From Thalassocella blandensis (lineage in GTDB: Bacteria > Pseudomonadota > Gammaproteobacteria > Pseudomonadales > Cellvibrionaceae), in the NCBI GenBank assembly GCA_902141825.1, contig CABFPG010000005.1, positions 372,001-436,000 of the forward strand: a DNA stretch of 64,000 nucleotides, read 5' to 3'. The notes beneath the pieces were generated by a model. The model did not search any database, had not been told where the DNA came from, and saw nothing but the letters and a program-made list of their open reading frames with translations. A program made the translations under genes and the position numbers. Shown here piece by piece: positions 40,986 to 50,330 of the stretch. Every line of letters starts with the position of its first letter. Positions within the stretch are counted from its first letter, which is position 1.

Positions 40986-41366
40986 ATGGAAAATTTTGAT
41001 GTAAAACCCCCTCATGCGAACCTGGATAATCCGTTAACCCAAGATTTAGCGGCAAGTCTGGCGTATTTGAAACGCAATTTAATGGGGAGAGCTCAAGCCG
41101 ATATCGCGGATACTGCGGCGGACAAAAAGCAAGTCTCTAACCATTTTAATGTGCAATCGCGTCAAGTTCGCAGTACAAAAAGTCGTGAAAATGCGCGCCA
41201 AACCTTGAAAATGTGTTTTTCAAATGCAGCGAATGAAACGTTCGTGGTAACGAAAAGTTTTCATAAGCCCATCAACGCTCTTCGTGCGTTTAAAACAGCA
41301 AAAATTGCCGAAAAAAGTTATGGCAAACTAAATTCTTTCGCGCTGTATGAGCACAGTAAAACCTGA
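40986..41366 (+). CDS. Hypothetical cytoplasmic protein
   Basis: A 126-residue basic protein from the ATG at 40986, behind GGTAGGAA; a longer frame from a TTG at 40914 lacks such a site. No signal peptide or membrane helix. The middle part is rich in Arg/Lys/Gln/Ser. Not recognised. The good ribosome-binding site and balanced composition suggest a real gene. Confidence 0.55.
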   Translation: MENFDVKPPHANLDNPLTQDLAASLAYLKRNLMGRAQADIADTAADKKQVSNHFNVQSRQVRSTKSRENARQTLKMCFSNAANETFVVTKSFHKPINALRAFKTAKIAEKSYGKLNSFALYEHSKT

Positions 41367-41547
41367 GCCTGTGTAAATAATAAACATCTGAATGCAGCAG
41401 CTCGTGATTACATAGAAAACCTGCAACCAGTAAGATGATCCAAGGACGGGGGTGTTCTTCTTTCTGCAGTTTCTCTTTTCTGCAGTTTTCCCTTCAGCAC
41501 TTTTTCATTCCAGGTTGTCATCAATAAAAACAAAAAAGCCAGATACG

Positions 41548-41578
41548 AAAAAGCCGCTAAAAATTAGCGGCTTTTTTT
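41548..41578. terminator. Bidirectional terminator
   Basis: GCCGCTAA / TTAGCGGC stem with an AAA loop, flanked by an A-tract on the left and seven T on the right. It can end the protease gene from the right and the small gene from the left. Confidence 0.87.
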
Positions 41579-41600
41579 GTTTTGAACGGTGCTAATGGAT

Positions 41601-42956
41601 TTAGCGAATCACAAGATATAGTGAACGACCACGTCGGTTAATATGCAACAGCACAGCGGTTTTATTCATGCTTAGGGCTTTTTGCATATCTTTTAAATTG
41701 TCCACTCGACGCTTGTTGACCCCTATCACAATGTCACCAGGGCGAAGGCCACTATAAGCAGCCACGGAATTTGGTCCAACATTACTGATTAGTACGCCCT
41801 CGCCATCAGGGTTGTTTTCCGCAACCACATCTTCAAGCAATGGATGTAGATTGCCATCGGAAGCGACTTCCGAATCCCCGATTTTCACATCAAATTCACG
41901 ACGTTTATTGTCACGAATAACGCCAACTTTGACTTTCTCGCCTACCGATTTAATCCCTATCTGGCTGCGAAGCTGCCCAGCGGAAGAAGTGTCTGCACCG
42001 TCTACATCGACAATCACATCGCCAGCTTTCAGGCCAGCTTTTTCTGCTGGGGTACCTTCCAGGACATCGGTGATGAGCACGCCCTGCTGACCATTTTCAA
42101 GACCAAATGCCTTGCGCAGGTCTGAGGTGATGTCTTGAATGCTTACGCCGATTTGACCACGTTTGACTTCACCATGTTTTAAGATCTGCCTGAGGCTGGA
42201 TTCCGCCATGTTAATGGGAATGGCAAAGCCGATACCCACGTTGCCGCCCGCTGGAGCAATAATAGCAGTATTAATGCCGATTAATTCGCCGCGTAAATTT
42301 ACCAGCGCGCCCCCCGAGTTTCCTGGATTAATGGAGGCATCTGTTTGAATGAAATTTTCATAACCTTCAATGCCGAGGCCTGTTCTACCAAGTGCACTGA
42401 CAATCCCGGTTGTTACGGTTTGTCCCAGGCCAAACGGGTTGCCGATGGCGACTACAAAGTCACCCACTTCCAATTCATCGGAATTGGAGAGCTTTACGTC
42501 CACGAGGTTGTCGGCATCTATTTCCAGAATGGCGATATCCAGCTCAGGATCAGAACCTTTCACCTTTGCTTCGAAATTGCGACCATCTTCCAGTGCGACC
42601 TGCACTTCGTCAGCCCCTTTGATAACATGGTAGTTGGTCATCACTATGCCTTTTTTTGCATCGACAATGACTCCGGAACCAGCGCTTTGCTGGCGACGTT
42701 GAGGTTGCTGTTGCTGGGGCTGATCCGGGATATTGAAAAACCGGCGGAAGAACGGGTCATTCAATAAGGGATTTTGTGCGGCCTGATGATTGGAGTAGGT
42801 CGCAATGTTAACCACGGCAGGGTTAACTTTTTTCAGCATGGGAGAGAGAGAAGGAAGTTGATTTCCTGAAGCGTCAAATGCAGGGAGGGCGGCATTTGCG
42901 GTTCCAGTTAAAAAGAAAGACAAGAATAAAGCTGTAAAAGTGTGTTTCAGCTGCAT
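41601..42956 (-). CDS. Do-type periplasmic serine protease (DegQ/MucD family)
   Basis: Trypsin-like HtrA protease of 451 residues. Signal peptide about 1-22 (ANA), catalytic triad H110 (MTNYHVIKG), D140 (ELDIAILEI) and S214 (NPGNSGGAL), then two PDZ domains (about 260-345 and 360-450). A Gln/Arg-rich loop (about 75-90) precedes the protease core, as in the DegQ/MucD group. It degrades or holds misfolded periplasmic proteins. No sigma-E operon genes (rpoE, mucA) are next to it. Complete. Confidence 0.94.
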   Translation of the reverse strand: MQLKHTFTALFLSFFLTGTANAALPAFDASGNQLPSLSPMLKKVNPAVVNIATYSNHQAAQNPLLNDPFFRRFFNIPDQPQQQQPQRRQQSAGSGVIVDAKKGIVMTNYHVIKGADEVQVALEDGRNFEAKVKGSDPELDIAILEIDADNLVDVKLSNSDELEVGDFVVAIGNPFGLGQTVTTGIVSALGRTGLGIEGYENFIQTDASINPGNSGGALVNLRGELIGINTAIIAPAGGNVGIGFAIPINMAESSLRQILKHGEVKRGQIGVSIQDITSDLRKAFGLENGQQGVLITDVLEGTPAEKAGLKAGDVIVDVDGADTSSAGQLRSQIGIKSVGEKVKVGVIRDNKRREFDVKIGDSEVASDGNLHPLLEDVVAENNPDGEGVLISNVGPNSVAAYSGLRPGDIVIGVNKRRVDNLKDMQKALSMNKTAVLLHINRRGRSLYLVIR

Positions 42957-43744
42957 CGTTTACTCCATTGTATTACGGTAGTCATTGAGCGATTGTCACT
43001 GTCCCATTAAATGGCGGCGAAGAATTTCTTTGCAACCCGTTTTTAATTTTAATGTTAAATGTTTCAATTTTTCAGTTTACAGTGTGCTTGCACCTATAAG
43101 TTAATTGCATAGCAAGAAAAGATGCAGGAGGTTTTCGCCGAATTGCAGTATTGGTTTCTAAACAAATTCTTTTCAAGCGGGCCCCGTACATAACTGTAAG
43201 CCTGTCTTCCGGTAGAGATAAAGTTTTGTGAAAAGTTCCCCGAAAACTTCTTTGAGTCTCCTTCAGCAGCGTGAAAACCGCACCGAACCAAAGTTGAATC
43301 GTATTGGTTCTGTCTAAAAATAGCGCATTTATAACCGAGTTCACCATTAAAACGTTTACCCTTTTCGCAAATGATAAAATTTATATTGTGGCGCTTGAAC
43401 TTTTACAAAGAGACCCTATCTAACCGCCATCTATCGCTTCTGCTCGTGGTTTTAGCCGCCGATCCGACGGCACTGTTACAGCGCTTTAGCTATAGACGGT
43501 GATATAGCATAACAAAGAAGTTTTTGGATTTGATTTATCCATCAACAAGACATAGGCACAGAAACAATAATTGAATAGCTATAAACCAGTCTCGTTTTAT
43601 TATCCTGTAGCATAAATTAAGCAACCATAGCGCAATTGCTCACGAGCGAATGTTTCGGTGTGGAAGTGAGTGTATCGCATACTCGCGAGCATGAAGCAGA
43701 GATATTGAGAATGGCTTTTTGTTAACAATGTTAGTGGAGGTCTT
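42957..43744. other. Divergent intergenic region between protease and ABC operon
   Basis: About 790 bp. Promoters for both directions are expected. Overlapping minus-strand frames at 43072-43347 have no recognisable product and no good ribosome-binding site. Nothing else is supported. Confidence 0.4.
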
Positions 43745-44701
43745 ATGTTAGACGTGAATAGCTTGGAGCGTCGCTATGGTAATTTTGTTGCAGTCAAAGA
43801 CGTGACGTTTACCATTCAAAAGGGAGAGATTGTTGGTTTACTTGGGCACAATGGTGCGGGTAAAACTACAATAATGAAAATGTTAAGTGGATTTCTGGAG
43901 CCCCATAATGGCAGTATCGAAATGGATTCGCTTAATCTCGCCAAACAACTGAAACAAGCTCAATTAAAAATTGGCTACCTACCTGAAAATCTTCCCGTAT
44001 ATCCTGAACTAACAGTTGCCGATTATCTGGATTATGCCGCAGTACTAAAAGGGTTGAGTGGCGACACAAAAACAGCGGAAATCAAACGTGCCCTGCACGC
44101 GACAGACTTGGTGGAAAAACTCTTTGCTCCTATTTCTACGCTATCCCGTGGTTTTAAGCAGCGCGTCGGTGTGGCTCAAGCCATTTTAGGGCGCCCAAAA
44201 CTCTTAATTCTCGACGAGCCAACCAACGGCTTGGACCCCACACAAACAGATCAGATGCGGGAGCTGATTCGCGAAATTGCGAAGGATGCGACCGTCATTC
44301 TTTCTACTCATATTATGCAGGAAGTTGAAGCGCTGTGTGATCGAGTGCTGATTATTAAAGGTGGTACTCTGGCTGTTGATGAGAAGTTGGAAAATCTGCG
44401 TCACAGTAATCAGTTACTGGTGACCACATCAATGGATGAGCACGCTATGCAAAACGCATTAAATGAAATAGGTGCAATTGCAGGAGTAGAAAGTTTGAAT
44501 GTTCAGGCTAAGCGGTTCAGTTATCGTTTGCGTGTGCAGGATGGTCGCGATTCCGATGACACGGCTGCGATGGTTGCCGCTACGATTGTGAAAGGCGGGC
44601 ATGCACTTTACCGATTAGTCTCGGAGCATCCAGATCTGGAAAGCTTGTTCAGAGAAGTTGCTACTGCTACCCGTACGGAGGGTTTGCATCATGCTGCTTA
44701 G
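43745..44701 (+). CDS. ABC transporter ATPase (GldA-like)
   Basis: A 318-residue ATPase: Walker A GHNGAGKTT (about 34-42), Q-loop near LKIGYLPENLPVYPELTV, a signature reading LSRGFKQRV rather than LSGGQ, Walker B LLILDEPTNGLD, and switch STHIMQEVEALCD. It resembles GldA and the NatA/CcmA-like group of exporters. RBS GGAGG precedes the ATG. The last 11 nt overlap the next gene, so the ATPase and permease are coupled. Confidence 0.92.
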   Translation: MLDVNSLERRYGNFVAVKDVTFTIQKGEIVGLLGHNGAGKTTIMKMLSGFLEPHNGSIEMDSLNLAKQLKQAQLKIGYLPENLPVYPELTVADYLDYAAVLKGLSGDTKTAEIKRALHATDLVEKLFAPISTLSRGFKQRVGVAQAILGRPKLLILDEPTNGLDPTQTDQMRELIREIAKDATVILSTHIMQEVEALCDRVLIIKGGTLAVDEKLENLRHSNQLLVTTSMDEHAMQNALNEIGAIAGVESLNVQAKRFSYRLRVQDGRDSDDTAAMVAATIVKGGHALYRLVSEHPDLESLFREVATATRTEGLHHAA

Positions 44702-47630
44702 TCTGGATAATCAAAAACTCATTCGCCGTATTGCCGCAAAAGAAAGCACTTTATTTTTTTCCTCTCCCATTGCGTACTTGTTTTTGGCCGTTTTTGCCGG
44801 TGTGACGCTGTTTGTATTTTTCTGGGGGCAATCTTTCTTTTCCCGCAACATTGCAGATGTCCGTCCATTATTTGAATCAATGCCGATACTGCTGATATTT
44901 TTGTGCAGTACGCTCACGATGCGATTATGGAGTGAGGAGCGACGCTCCGGAACTTTAGAGCATGTGCTTACGCAGCCGGTTTCCCTTTGGCAGTTTGTAT
45001 TGGGTAAATATGTAGGTTGTTTAGGGTTGTTAGCGATTGCGCTAGTTGTGACTTTGCCTTTGCCTGTTTCAGTTTCCATTATAGGTAACCTGGATTGGGG
45101 GCCGGTCATTGCCGGATACCTGGCGACGTTTTTATTGGGCGCTGCGTATCTCGCCATAGGGTTATTTGTGTCAGCTAAAAGCGATAATCAGATCGTCAGC
45201 TTAATTTTGGCAACTGCACTATGCGGGCTGTTTTATTTGGTTGGCACTTCTACTGTGACAGAGTTCTTCGGGTATGAAGCGGGCGAATGGTTGCGTTTGC
45301 TGGGCACTGGCTCTCGCTTTGATCAAATTACACGGGGAGTCATTGATTTTCGTGATCTTTATTACTACCTCAGTATAATCGCTGTGTTTTTAGTGTTAAA
45401 TACCTATGTATTAGAGCGTGAAAGGTGGGCTCACGGACACGCTTCACCCCTGCACCATTCGTGGCGTAATCTTACGCTTTTGCTGATAGCAAACTTTCTA
45501 GGGGCCAATCTCTGGTTGGGGCAAATCAATAGTTTGCGAGTGGATGCGACAGAAGGGAATATTTATTCCATTTCAGATGCAACACACAACTACCTTGATC
45601 GCTTGCAGGAACCGCTGTTAATTCGTGGGTATTTTTCTGCAAAAACACATCCTTTCTTAGCGCCTTTAGTGCCACAGCTGAGAGACCTCATACATGAATA
45701 TGAAATTGCCGGAAAAGGTCAAGTACGTGTAGAGTTTATCGATCCTGCAGATAACCCTGAACTAGAGCAGGAGGCTAATCAGAAATACGGTATTCAACCT
45801 GTGCCGTTCCAAGTAGCTGATCGCTACCAGGCATCCATTGTCAGTTCGTATTTTAATGTGTTGATCCAGTATGGTGATGAACACAAGGTGCTTGCCTTTA
45901 GTGATTTGATTGAAGTAAATGCCAGCGGACAGGGCGATGTCGATGTGCAGTTGCGCAATCCCGAGCACGACCTGACTCGGGCTATCAAGAGCGTATTAAA
46001 TAGCTATCAAGCAGGAGGCAACTTGTTTGATACGGTAAAAGGAGAATTGTCGTTTGTTGCTTATATATCGGCAGATAATCATTTGCCAGAAGAACTTGTT
46101 CAGTTTAAGCAGGACGTGCGGGCAAGTGTGAAAGAGGTTGCCTCCAATTCCCGTGATCGCCTTAAAATTGAATTTTTAGATCCCGATGCAAATGATGGAA
46201 GGATCGCACAACAAATTGCTGCGGATTACGGCTTTTCACCTATGGCCGCAAATATTTTTAGTCAGAATCAGTTTTATTTTTATCTGACATTGCAAAATGA
46301 CAATCAGGTTGTACAAATCCCAGTGGAGGATATGGAGAAAGAGAGCTTCGCTCGAAATCTGGATGCAGCGATAAAGCGATTTGCCGCGGGCTTTACCAAA
46401 ACTGTTGCGCTGGTTAAACCAAAGCAAGAACCAAATCCGTATGCCCAGTATGGCATGCCTCCACCGACTCAGAGTCCTCAATTTAGGCAATTGGAAAGTT
46501 TTTTGTCTCAGAATGTCAATGTGGTATCTGAAGACTTAAGTGACGGAAATGTATCCGGGCAAGCAGATATTTTGTTTTTGGCTGCCCCCAAAGACTTAAG
46601 TGAAAAAGAACTATTTGCCGTCGATCAGTTTTTGATGCAGGGTGGGACTGTCATCGCGTCGACATCGCCTTATAGTGCAAATATTTCACAGAAAAATTTA
46701 TCACTGCAAACAAATACGAGTGGCTTGGAAAACTGGCTAAATCACAATGGTTTGACCATTGAAAAACAACTGGTCCTGGATACTCAGAGCTCTCCATTTC
46801 CTTTACCGGTCGAACGTAATATTAACGGATTTCGTATGCAGGAAATGCGTATGTTGGACTATCCCTATTTTCTCGACATCCGAGATAAGCGTTTTAACCC
46901 GGAAAATCCTATCGTCAGCGAATTACCACAAATTACCATGCCCTGGGCGTCACCGATTACCGTTGATATGAGCAAAAATGTATCGAGAAAAGTCACGGAA
47001 TTATTCCGCAGTTCGGACGCTTCCTGGGTTTCTTCTTCCACCGATGTTATTCCCAATCTGGCGTCCGGGCAGCTTAGCCAATTTACGCCTGCCGGCGAAC
47101 AAAAATCACGATTGTTAGGGGTAATAGCTGAAGGAAAATTTGAATCGTACTTTAAAGGGAAGACATCACCGTTGTTAAGTTCTGACGCCCTGCAAGTTAC
47201 TGTTGAGGAAACCACTGACGAGGAAACTAATGGAGTGGAAAGTGCTGATGCTGCAGAGGCGTCTTTGATGCTTGATAGTGTTATTGATCATTCGACCGAA
47301 TCTGCGCGTATTATTGTGTTGAGTTCCAATGACATGTTGCGAGATAGCATTGTGCAACTAAGCTCAATGGCTAACCAGAGTGAGTATCTCAATACCCTGC
47401 AGTTGGCTGCGAACACTGTGGATTGGTCATTGGAAGACGCAAGTTTAATGAGTATACGATCACGCGGAAACTTCAATAGAACGCTTCCACCGATGGAGCA
47501 GAACCGTAAAATGTTTTGGGAATATTTGAATTATGGTTTAGCAGCGCTGGCGCTGGTCATCATTGCGTTAGTACAAATGCAGCGTAAACGTTCTCGTCAG
47601 CGTACCTACGCTAAGCTTTTGGAAAATTAA
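44691..47630 (+). CDS. ABC permease fused to a GldG-like auxiliary domain
   Basis: The 979-residue product starts at the ATG at 44691 (GGAGGG ahead), not at the earlier TTG. Residues about 1-255 form a six-helix permease of the GldF/ABC-2 type (MRLWSEERRSGTLEHVLTQPVSLWQF). A further helix near 265-285 leads into a large extracytoplasmic region (about 290-940) of the ABC_transp_aux/GldG type (IYSISDATHNYLDRLQEPLLIRGYFS, LFLAAPKDLSEKEL), and a C-terminal helix (about 945-965) with a basic tail anchors it. In Bacteroidetes GldF and GldG are separate gliding-motility proteins; here they are fused, in a non-gliding lineage. Cargo unknown. Confidence 0.9.
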   Translation: MLLSLDNQKLIRRIAAKESTLFFSSPIAYLFLAVFAGVTLFVFFWGQSFFSRNIADVRPLFESMPILLIFLCSTLTMRLWSEERRSGTLEHVLTQPVSLWQFVLGKYVGCLGLLAIALVVTLPLPVSVSIIGNLDWGPVIAGYLATFLLGAAYLAIGLFVSAKSDNQIVSLILATALCGLFYLVGTSTVTEFFGYEAGEWLRLLGTGSRFDQITRGVIDFRDLYYYLSIIAVFLVLNTYVLERERWAHGHASPLHHSWRNLTLLLIANFLGANLWLGQINSLRVDATEGNIYSISDATHNYLDRLQEPLLIRGYFSAKTHPFLAPLVPQLRDLIHEYEIAGKGQVRVEFIDPADNPELEQEANQKYGIQPVPFQVADRYQASIVSSYFNVLIQYGDEHKVLAFSDLIEVNASGQGDVDVQLRNPEHDLTRAIKSVLNSYQAGGNLFDTVKGELSFVAYISADNHLPEELVQFKQDVRASVKEVASNSRDRLKIEFLDPDANDGRIAQQIAADYGFSPMAANIFSQNQFYFYLTLQNDNQVVQIPVEDMEKESFARNLDAAIKRFAAGFTKTVALVKPKQEPNPYAQYGMPPPTQSPQFRQLESFLSQNVNVVSEDLSDGNVSGQADILFLAAPKDLSEKELFAVDQFLMQGGTVIASTSPYSANISQKNLSLQTNTSGLENWLNHNGLTIEKQLVLDTQSSPFPLPVERNINGFRMQEMRMLDYPYFLDIRDKRFNPENPIVSELPQITMPWASPITVDMSKNVSRKVTELFRSSDASWVSSSTDVIPNLASGQLSQFTPAGEQKSRLLGVIAEGKFESYFKGKTSPLLSSDALQVTVEETTDEETNGVESADAAEASLMLDSVIDHSTESARIIVLSSNDMLRDSIVQLSSMANQSEYLNTLQLAANTVDWSLEDASLMSIRSRGNFNRTLPPMEQNRKMFWEYLNYGLAALALVIIALVQMQRKRSRQRTYAKLLEN

Positions 47631-47640
47631 GGAGAATACA

Positions 47641-48600
47641 ATGAAAAAAATTTCTTCTTGGCTGTCTATTGTCTTGATATTACAGCTAATGGTTGCAGGT
47701 GGATTATTTTTCACAAAACAGCAGAGCGGTAATGAAGAGCAGAATGCACCACTTATTTCTTATGCTCGTGAAAGCCTCAATAAAATTATCATCAGCGACC
47801 CTCGTGCAAGTATTACGTTAGAAAAGGATCAAGATCGCTGGGTATTGCCTGATTATCAACATGTGCCTGTGAGTCAGGCGAAGCTGGACGATATTTTGGA
47901 GGTACTTCATGGGGTGAAAGCGGGTTGGCCTGTAGCGGCCTCCTCTTCAAGCCACGAACGATTTGAAGTGGAAGAGGATAATTTTCAGAAGAAAGTACAG
48001 TTGTTTTCGGGGAGTCAGTTGCTCAGTGAGCTTTATATCGGGACTTCGCCCGGTTATCGGAAAGCCCATGTAAGGCGTGGCGACAATGACAAGGTGTATA
48101 CGGCGGATATAAGTAGTTTTGAATACTCAGTAGAATCTTCGGATTGGTTGAATAAAGAAGCGCTGTTGATTGAGGATGTCAGCGTTATTAAGGCGAAAGA
48201 CTATGAGTTGGAAAAGCAGGGAGAGACTTGGCTTTTTACTGGCGACAATTCAGAAGAAGTGGTGGATGCGGCGAAAGCAAAAACCCTTGTTGGCGCGCTT
48301 GAAAAACTTCATGTGCAGGCTGTAGCAGCACCGGAATTTAAACCAACAGTAAAGCCGGCCGAGGTGGTCGTTATGGTAAAGGGAAAGGCGTTGACCTATC
48401 AGTTTTCTAAGGAAAAAGGCACTGACTCAGACTCTGGTAATGCTGATCGCTATTATGTAAAACGCAGTGATTTAAGCCCAACGTTTGTCATTTCCAAATC
48501 AGCCTATGAAAATATTTTACAGAAAACTATTCAGGACTTAGCAATTAAGCCGGATGCATCAAATAGTGAATCTGACATTGGCGATATGCAGGATTCATGA
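47641..48600 (+). CDS. DUF4340-domain protein
   Basis: A 319-residue protein with an N-terminal signal-anchor (about 5-25) and a mainly beta extracytoplasmic body with DUF4340 features (LEKDQDRWVLPDYQHVPVSQAKLDDILEVLHGVKAGWPVA, KVYTADISSFEYS). It begins 10 nt behind the permease gene with GGAG ahead, and is the usual third partner of GldA/GldFG-like ABC systems. Probably an inner-membrane accessory subunit facing the periplasm. Confidence 0.88.
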   Translation: MKKISSWLSIVLILQLMVAGGLFFTKQQSGNEEQNAPLISYARESLNKIIISDPRASITLEKDQDRWVLPDYQHVPVSQAKLDDILEVLHGVKAGWPVAASSSSHERFEVEEDNFQKKVQLFSGSQLLSELYIGTSPGYRKAHVRRGDNDKVYTADISSFEYSVESSDWLNKEALLIEDVSVIKAKDYELEKQGETWLFTGDNSEEVVDAAKAKTLVGALEKLHVQAVAAPEFKPTVKPAEVVVMVKGKALTYQFSKEKGTDSDSGNADRYYVKRSDLSPTFVISKSAYENILQKTIQDLAIKPDASNSESDIGDMQDS

Positions 48601-48653
48601 TGTGGCTTGGCCTGGAAGCTGATATGGAAATGAAGTAATAGAAAAGTCCAGAT

Positions 48654-48685
48654 AAGAACCACATGTGTTTTCACATGTGGTTCTT
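48654..48685. terminator. Bidirectional terminator with a 14-bp stem
   Basis: Perfect 14-bp stem (AAGAACCACATGTG and its complement) with a TTTT loop. It separates the convergent ABC operon and TSUP gene. The T-run after the stem is short, but stem stability is high. Confidence 0.85.
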
Positions 48686-48716
48686 TTGTATCGAGCTTAA
48701 TTTTTTACTCAATTTG

Positions 48717-49463
48717 CTAGTCCAGAAAAGCGCTAACAATTGCTGTTACACCGGAAATTGTACAGATCGTTAAGGAGGCCATGCGGACGCTGTGCGTGGG
48801 AATAATTTTAATTGCTCGCATGGCAACTGCATACCCGGCCAATCCTGCAGGAAGTAATGGCAAACTTATGAGTAAGTGTTCCATGCCAAAATGGCCTAGA
48901 GGAATTAAGATGGCCAAGGAAATCACGCAGCTTATTAAAAAGTAAGCGGAAAGATTTGCACGAATGGTATTTGCCTCTTGATGTTGCAGAAGTAGTGCCA
49001 TCGGCGGGCCGCCTATACTCGCACTGGTCCCAAACAGGCCCGAGAAAAAACCTGCAATGGTTAAACGAAACGGATTGGGTTGAATTTTAATCGGCAATAA
49101 ACTGATGCCCACCGCGACCAACACAATGACACCAATCAGCACTGAAAGCGCTTTCCCATGAATAAAAAGCAAAAGCATGGCTCCGCATAAGCTCCCGGGA
49201 ATGCGCCCTAAAACGGCTAACCCTAGACCTTGTAATGAAAGTTTGGATTTAAATGTCAAAGCATTAATTAATGAGAGCAGAAGGGCGATAAGAATTATCG
49301 GTCCAGGGACATAGGCATGGGAAATTTGATACAGAAGAGGTGCTGAGACAACCGCTAAGCCAAAACCGATAGTGCTTCGAATAAAACAGCCAACGAAAAT
49401 ACATAGCATGGCCATGATGGTCTTGAAGACTGCGGGATCTTGTAGGGAAATTTCTTGAATCAT
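48717..49463 (-). CDS. TSUP-family permease (TauE/SafE)
   Basis: A 248-residue membrane protein with about eight hydrophobic helices of the sulfite exporter TauE/SafE family (PF01925). Two related halves start CIFVGCFIRSTIGFGLAVVSAPLL and FRLTIAGFFSGLFGTSASIGGPPMALLL, the latter a family hallmark. The family moves small sulfur-containing or organic anions. No sulfur-metabolism gene is nearby, so the substrate is open. Confidence 0.88.
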   Translation of the reverse strand: MIQEISLQDPAVFKTIMAMLCIFVGCFIRSTIGFGLAVVSAPLLYQISHAYVPGPIILIALLLSLINALTFKSKLSLQGLGLAVLGRIPGSLCGAMLLLFIHGKALSVLIGVIVLVAVGISLLPIKIQPNPFRLTIAGFFSGLFGTSASIGGPPMALLLQHQEANTIRANLSAYFLISCVISLAILIPLGHFGMEHLLISLPLLPAGLAGYAVAMRAIKIIPTHSVRMASLTICTISGVTAIVSAFLD

Positions 49464-50330
49464 GAATAAGTGGATGCAGTGAAGGGTTTAATTTAAAACA
49501 CGAATGGCCGTGTTTTGGTGAAGAGTGTTAGGTCTATTTAACTTAAAACAGCGTTCATTATACGCGATCAAGATTGATGAAACTTAAACTTTATATTCGC
49601 CACTTTAATTTTGGGAAGTTACATTTCGCATTTATAGGCCTCATACCCGTCAGTATACAAAATTTTGACTGACGAAATTCAAACGCATGTAAATGGTAGA
49701 TCATCTAAATAAAACGCTACCGCTGTAAAAATATTCAGGAGCGAGACAAGTGTGAAGCATGAGTACGAGAGTATTCTTCGAATGCGTTGTTTATCGTAGC
49801 TGGTGTCCTGAGACTGTCGAATTGGCCACCTATATTTAGACCAGAGTATTGCTCAATGAAAGTCTGTGCATTTCAGGGCCGGGCAAACTCATTGGAGTCC
49901 GTATTGAAAATGGCATTAAAAATTGTAGATGGCTAAATACAGGCTTCCAAAGTGGTAAATTTTCATTTAAATCCTCTGTCGTGTACCAGTGATTCCAGCG
50001 AAATATATTTTTCACAATAAAATCCTGCGGCTATTTCACAGTTGTTCGTCAATTACGTGGGGACGTTAGAACCACTCACAAATTTTTTATCGTAAGCGCG
50101 TAGCCATAGTGGCATTCTTTTCAGGATTTTCTTTTCTTAAGAGCTTGCCTTTTTAGATGGGGGACTGGCAGGAATTACCGATCGCTCGGGGAGCGCTTAC
50201 ATGGATAAAGGTTTACCGCGTTAAATGAATTCGAGCAGTCCGGTAATCCCTCCGTGTCTGTTTCGCAACCCGTCATTTGCGACTCTGACGCTCAACACTT
50301 ATTACCATAATTACTTAAAGGAGTATCAAC
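49464..50330. other. Long intergenic region ahead of the M6 protease
   Basis: About 870 bp without a supported gene. The last 160 bp before the protease start hold potential RNA structure (listed separately). AGGAG precedes the protease ATG. Confidence 0.45.
50171..50250 (+). ncRNA. Possible structured leader of the M6 protease mRNA
   Basis: GGAATTACCG at 50171-50180 can pair with CGGTAATCCC at 50241-50250 (one mismatch), enclosing a tight CGCTC-GGG-GAGCG hairpin at 50183-50195. It ends 80 bp before the ATG. I do not recognise a known riboswitch class, and the pairing may be chance. Confidence 0.3.

Noticed and set aside
43072-43347. Minus-strand frames between protease and ABC operon
   Set aside because: No motif, no start signal, and two overlapping alternatives in different frames.
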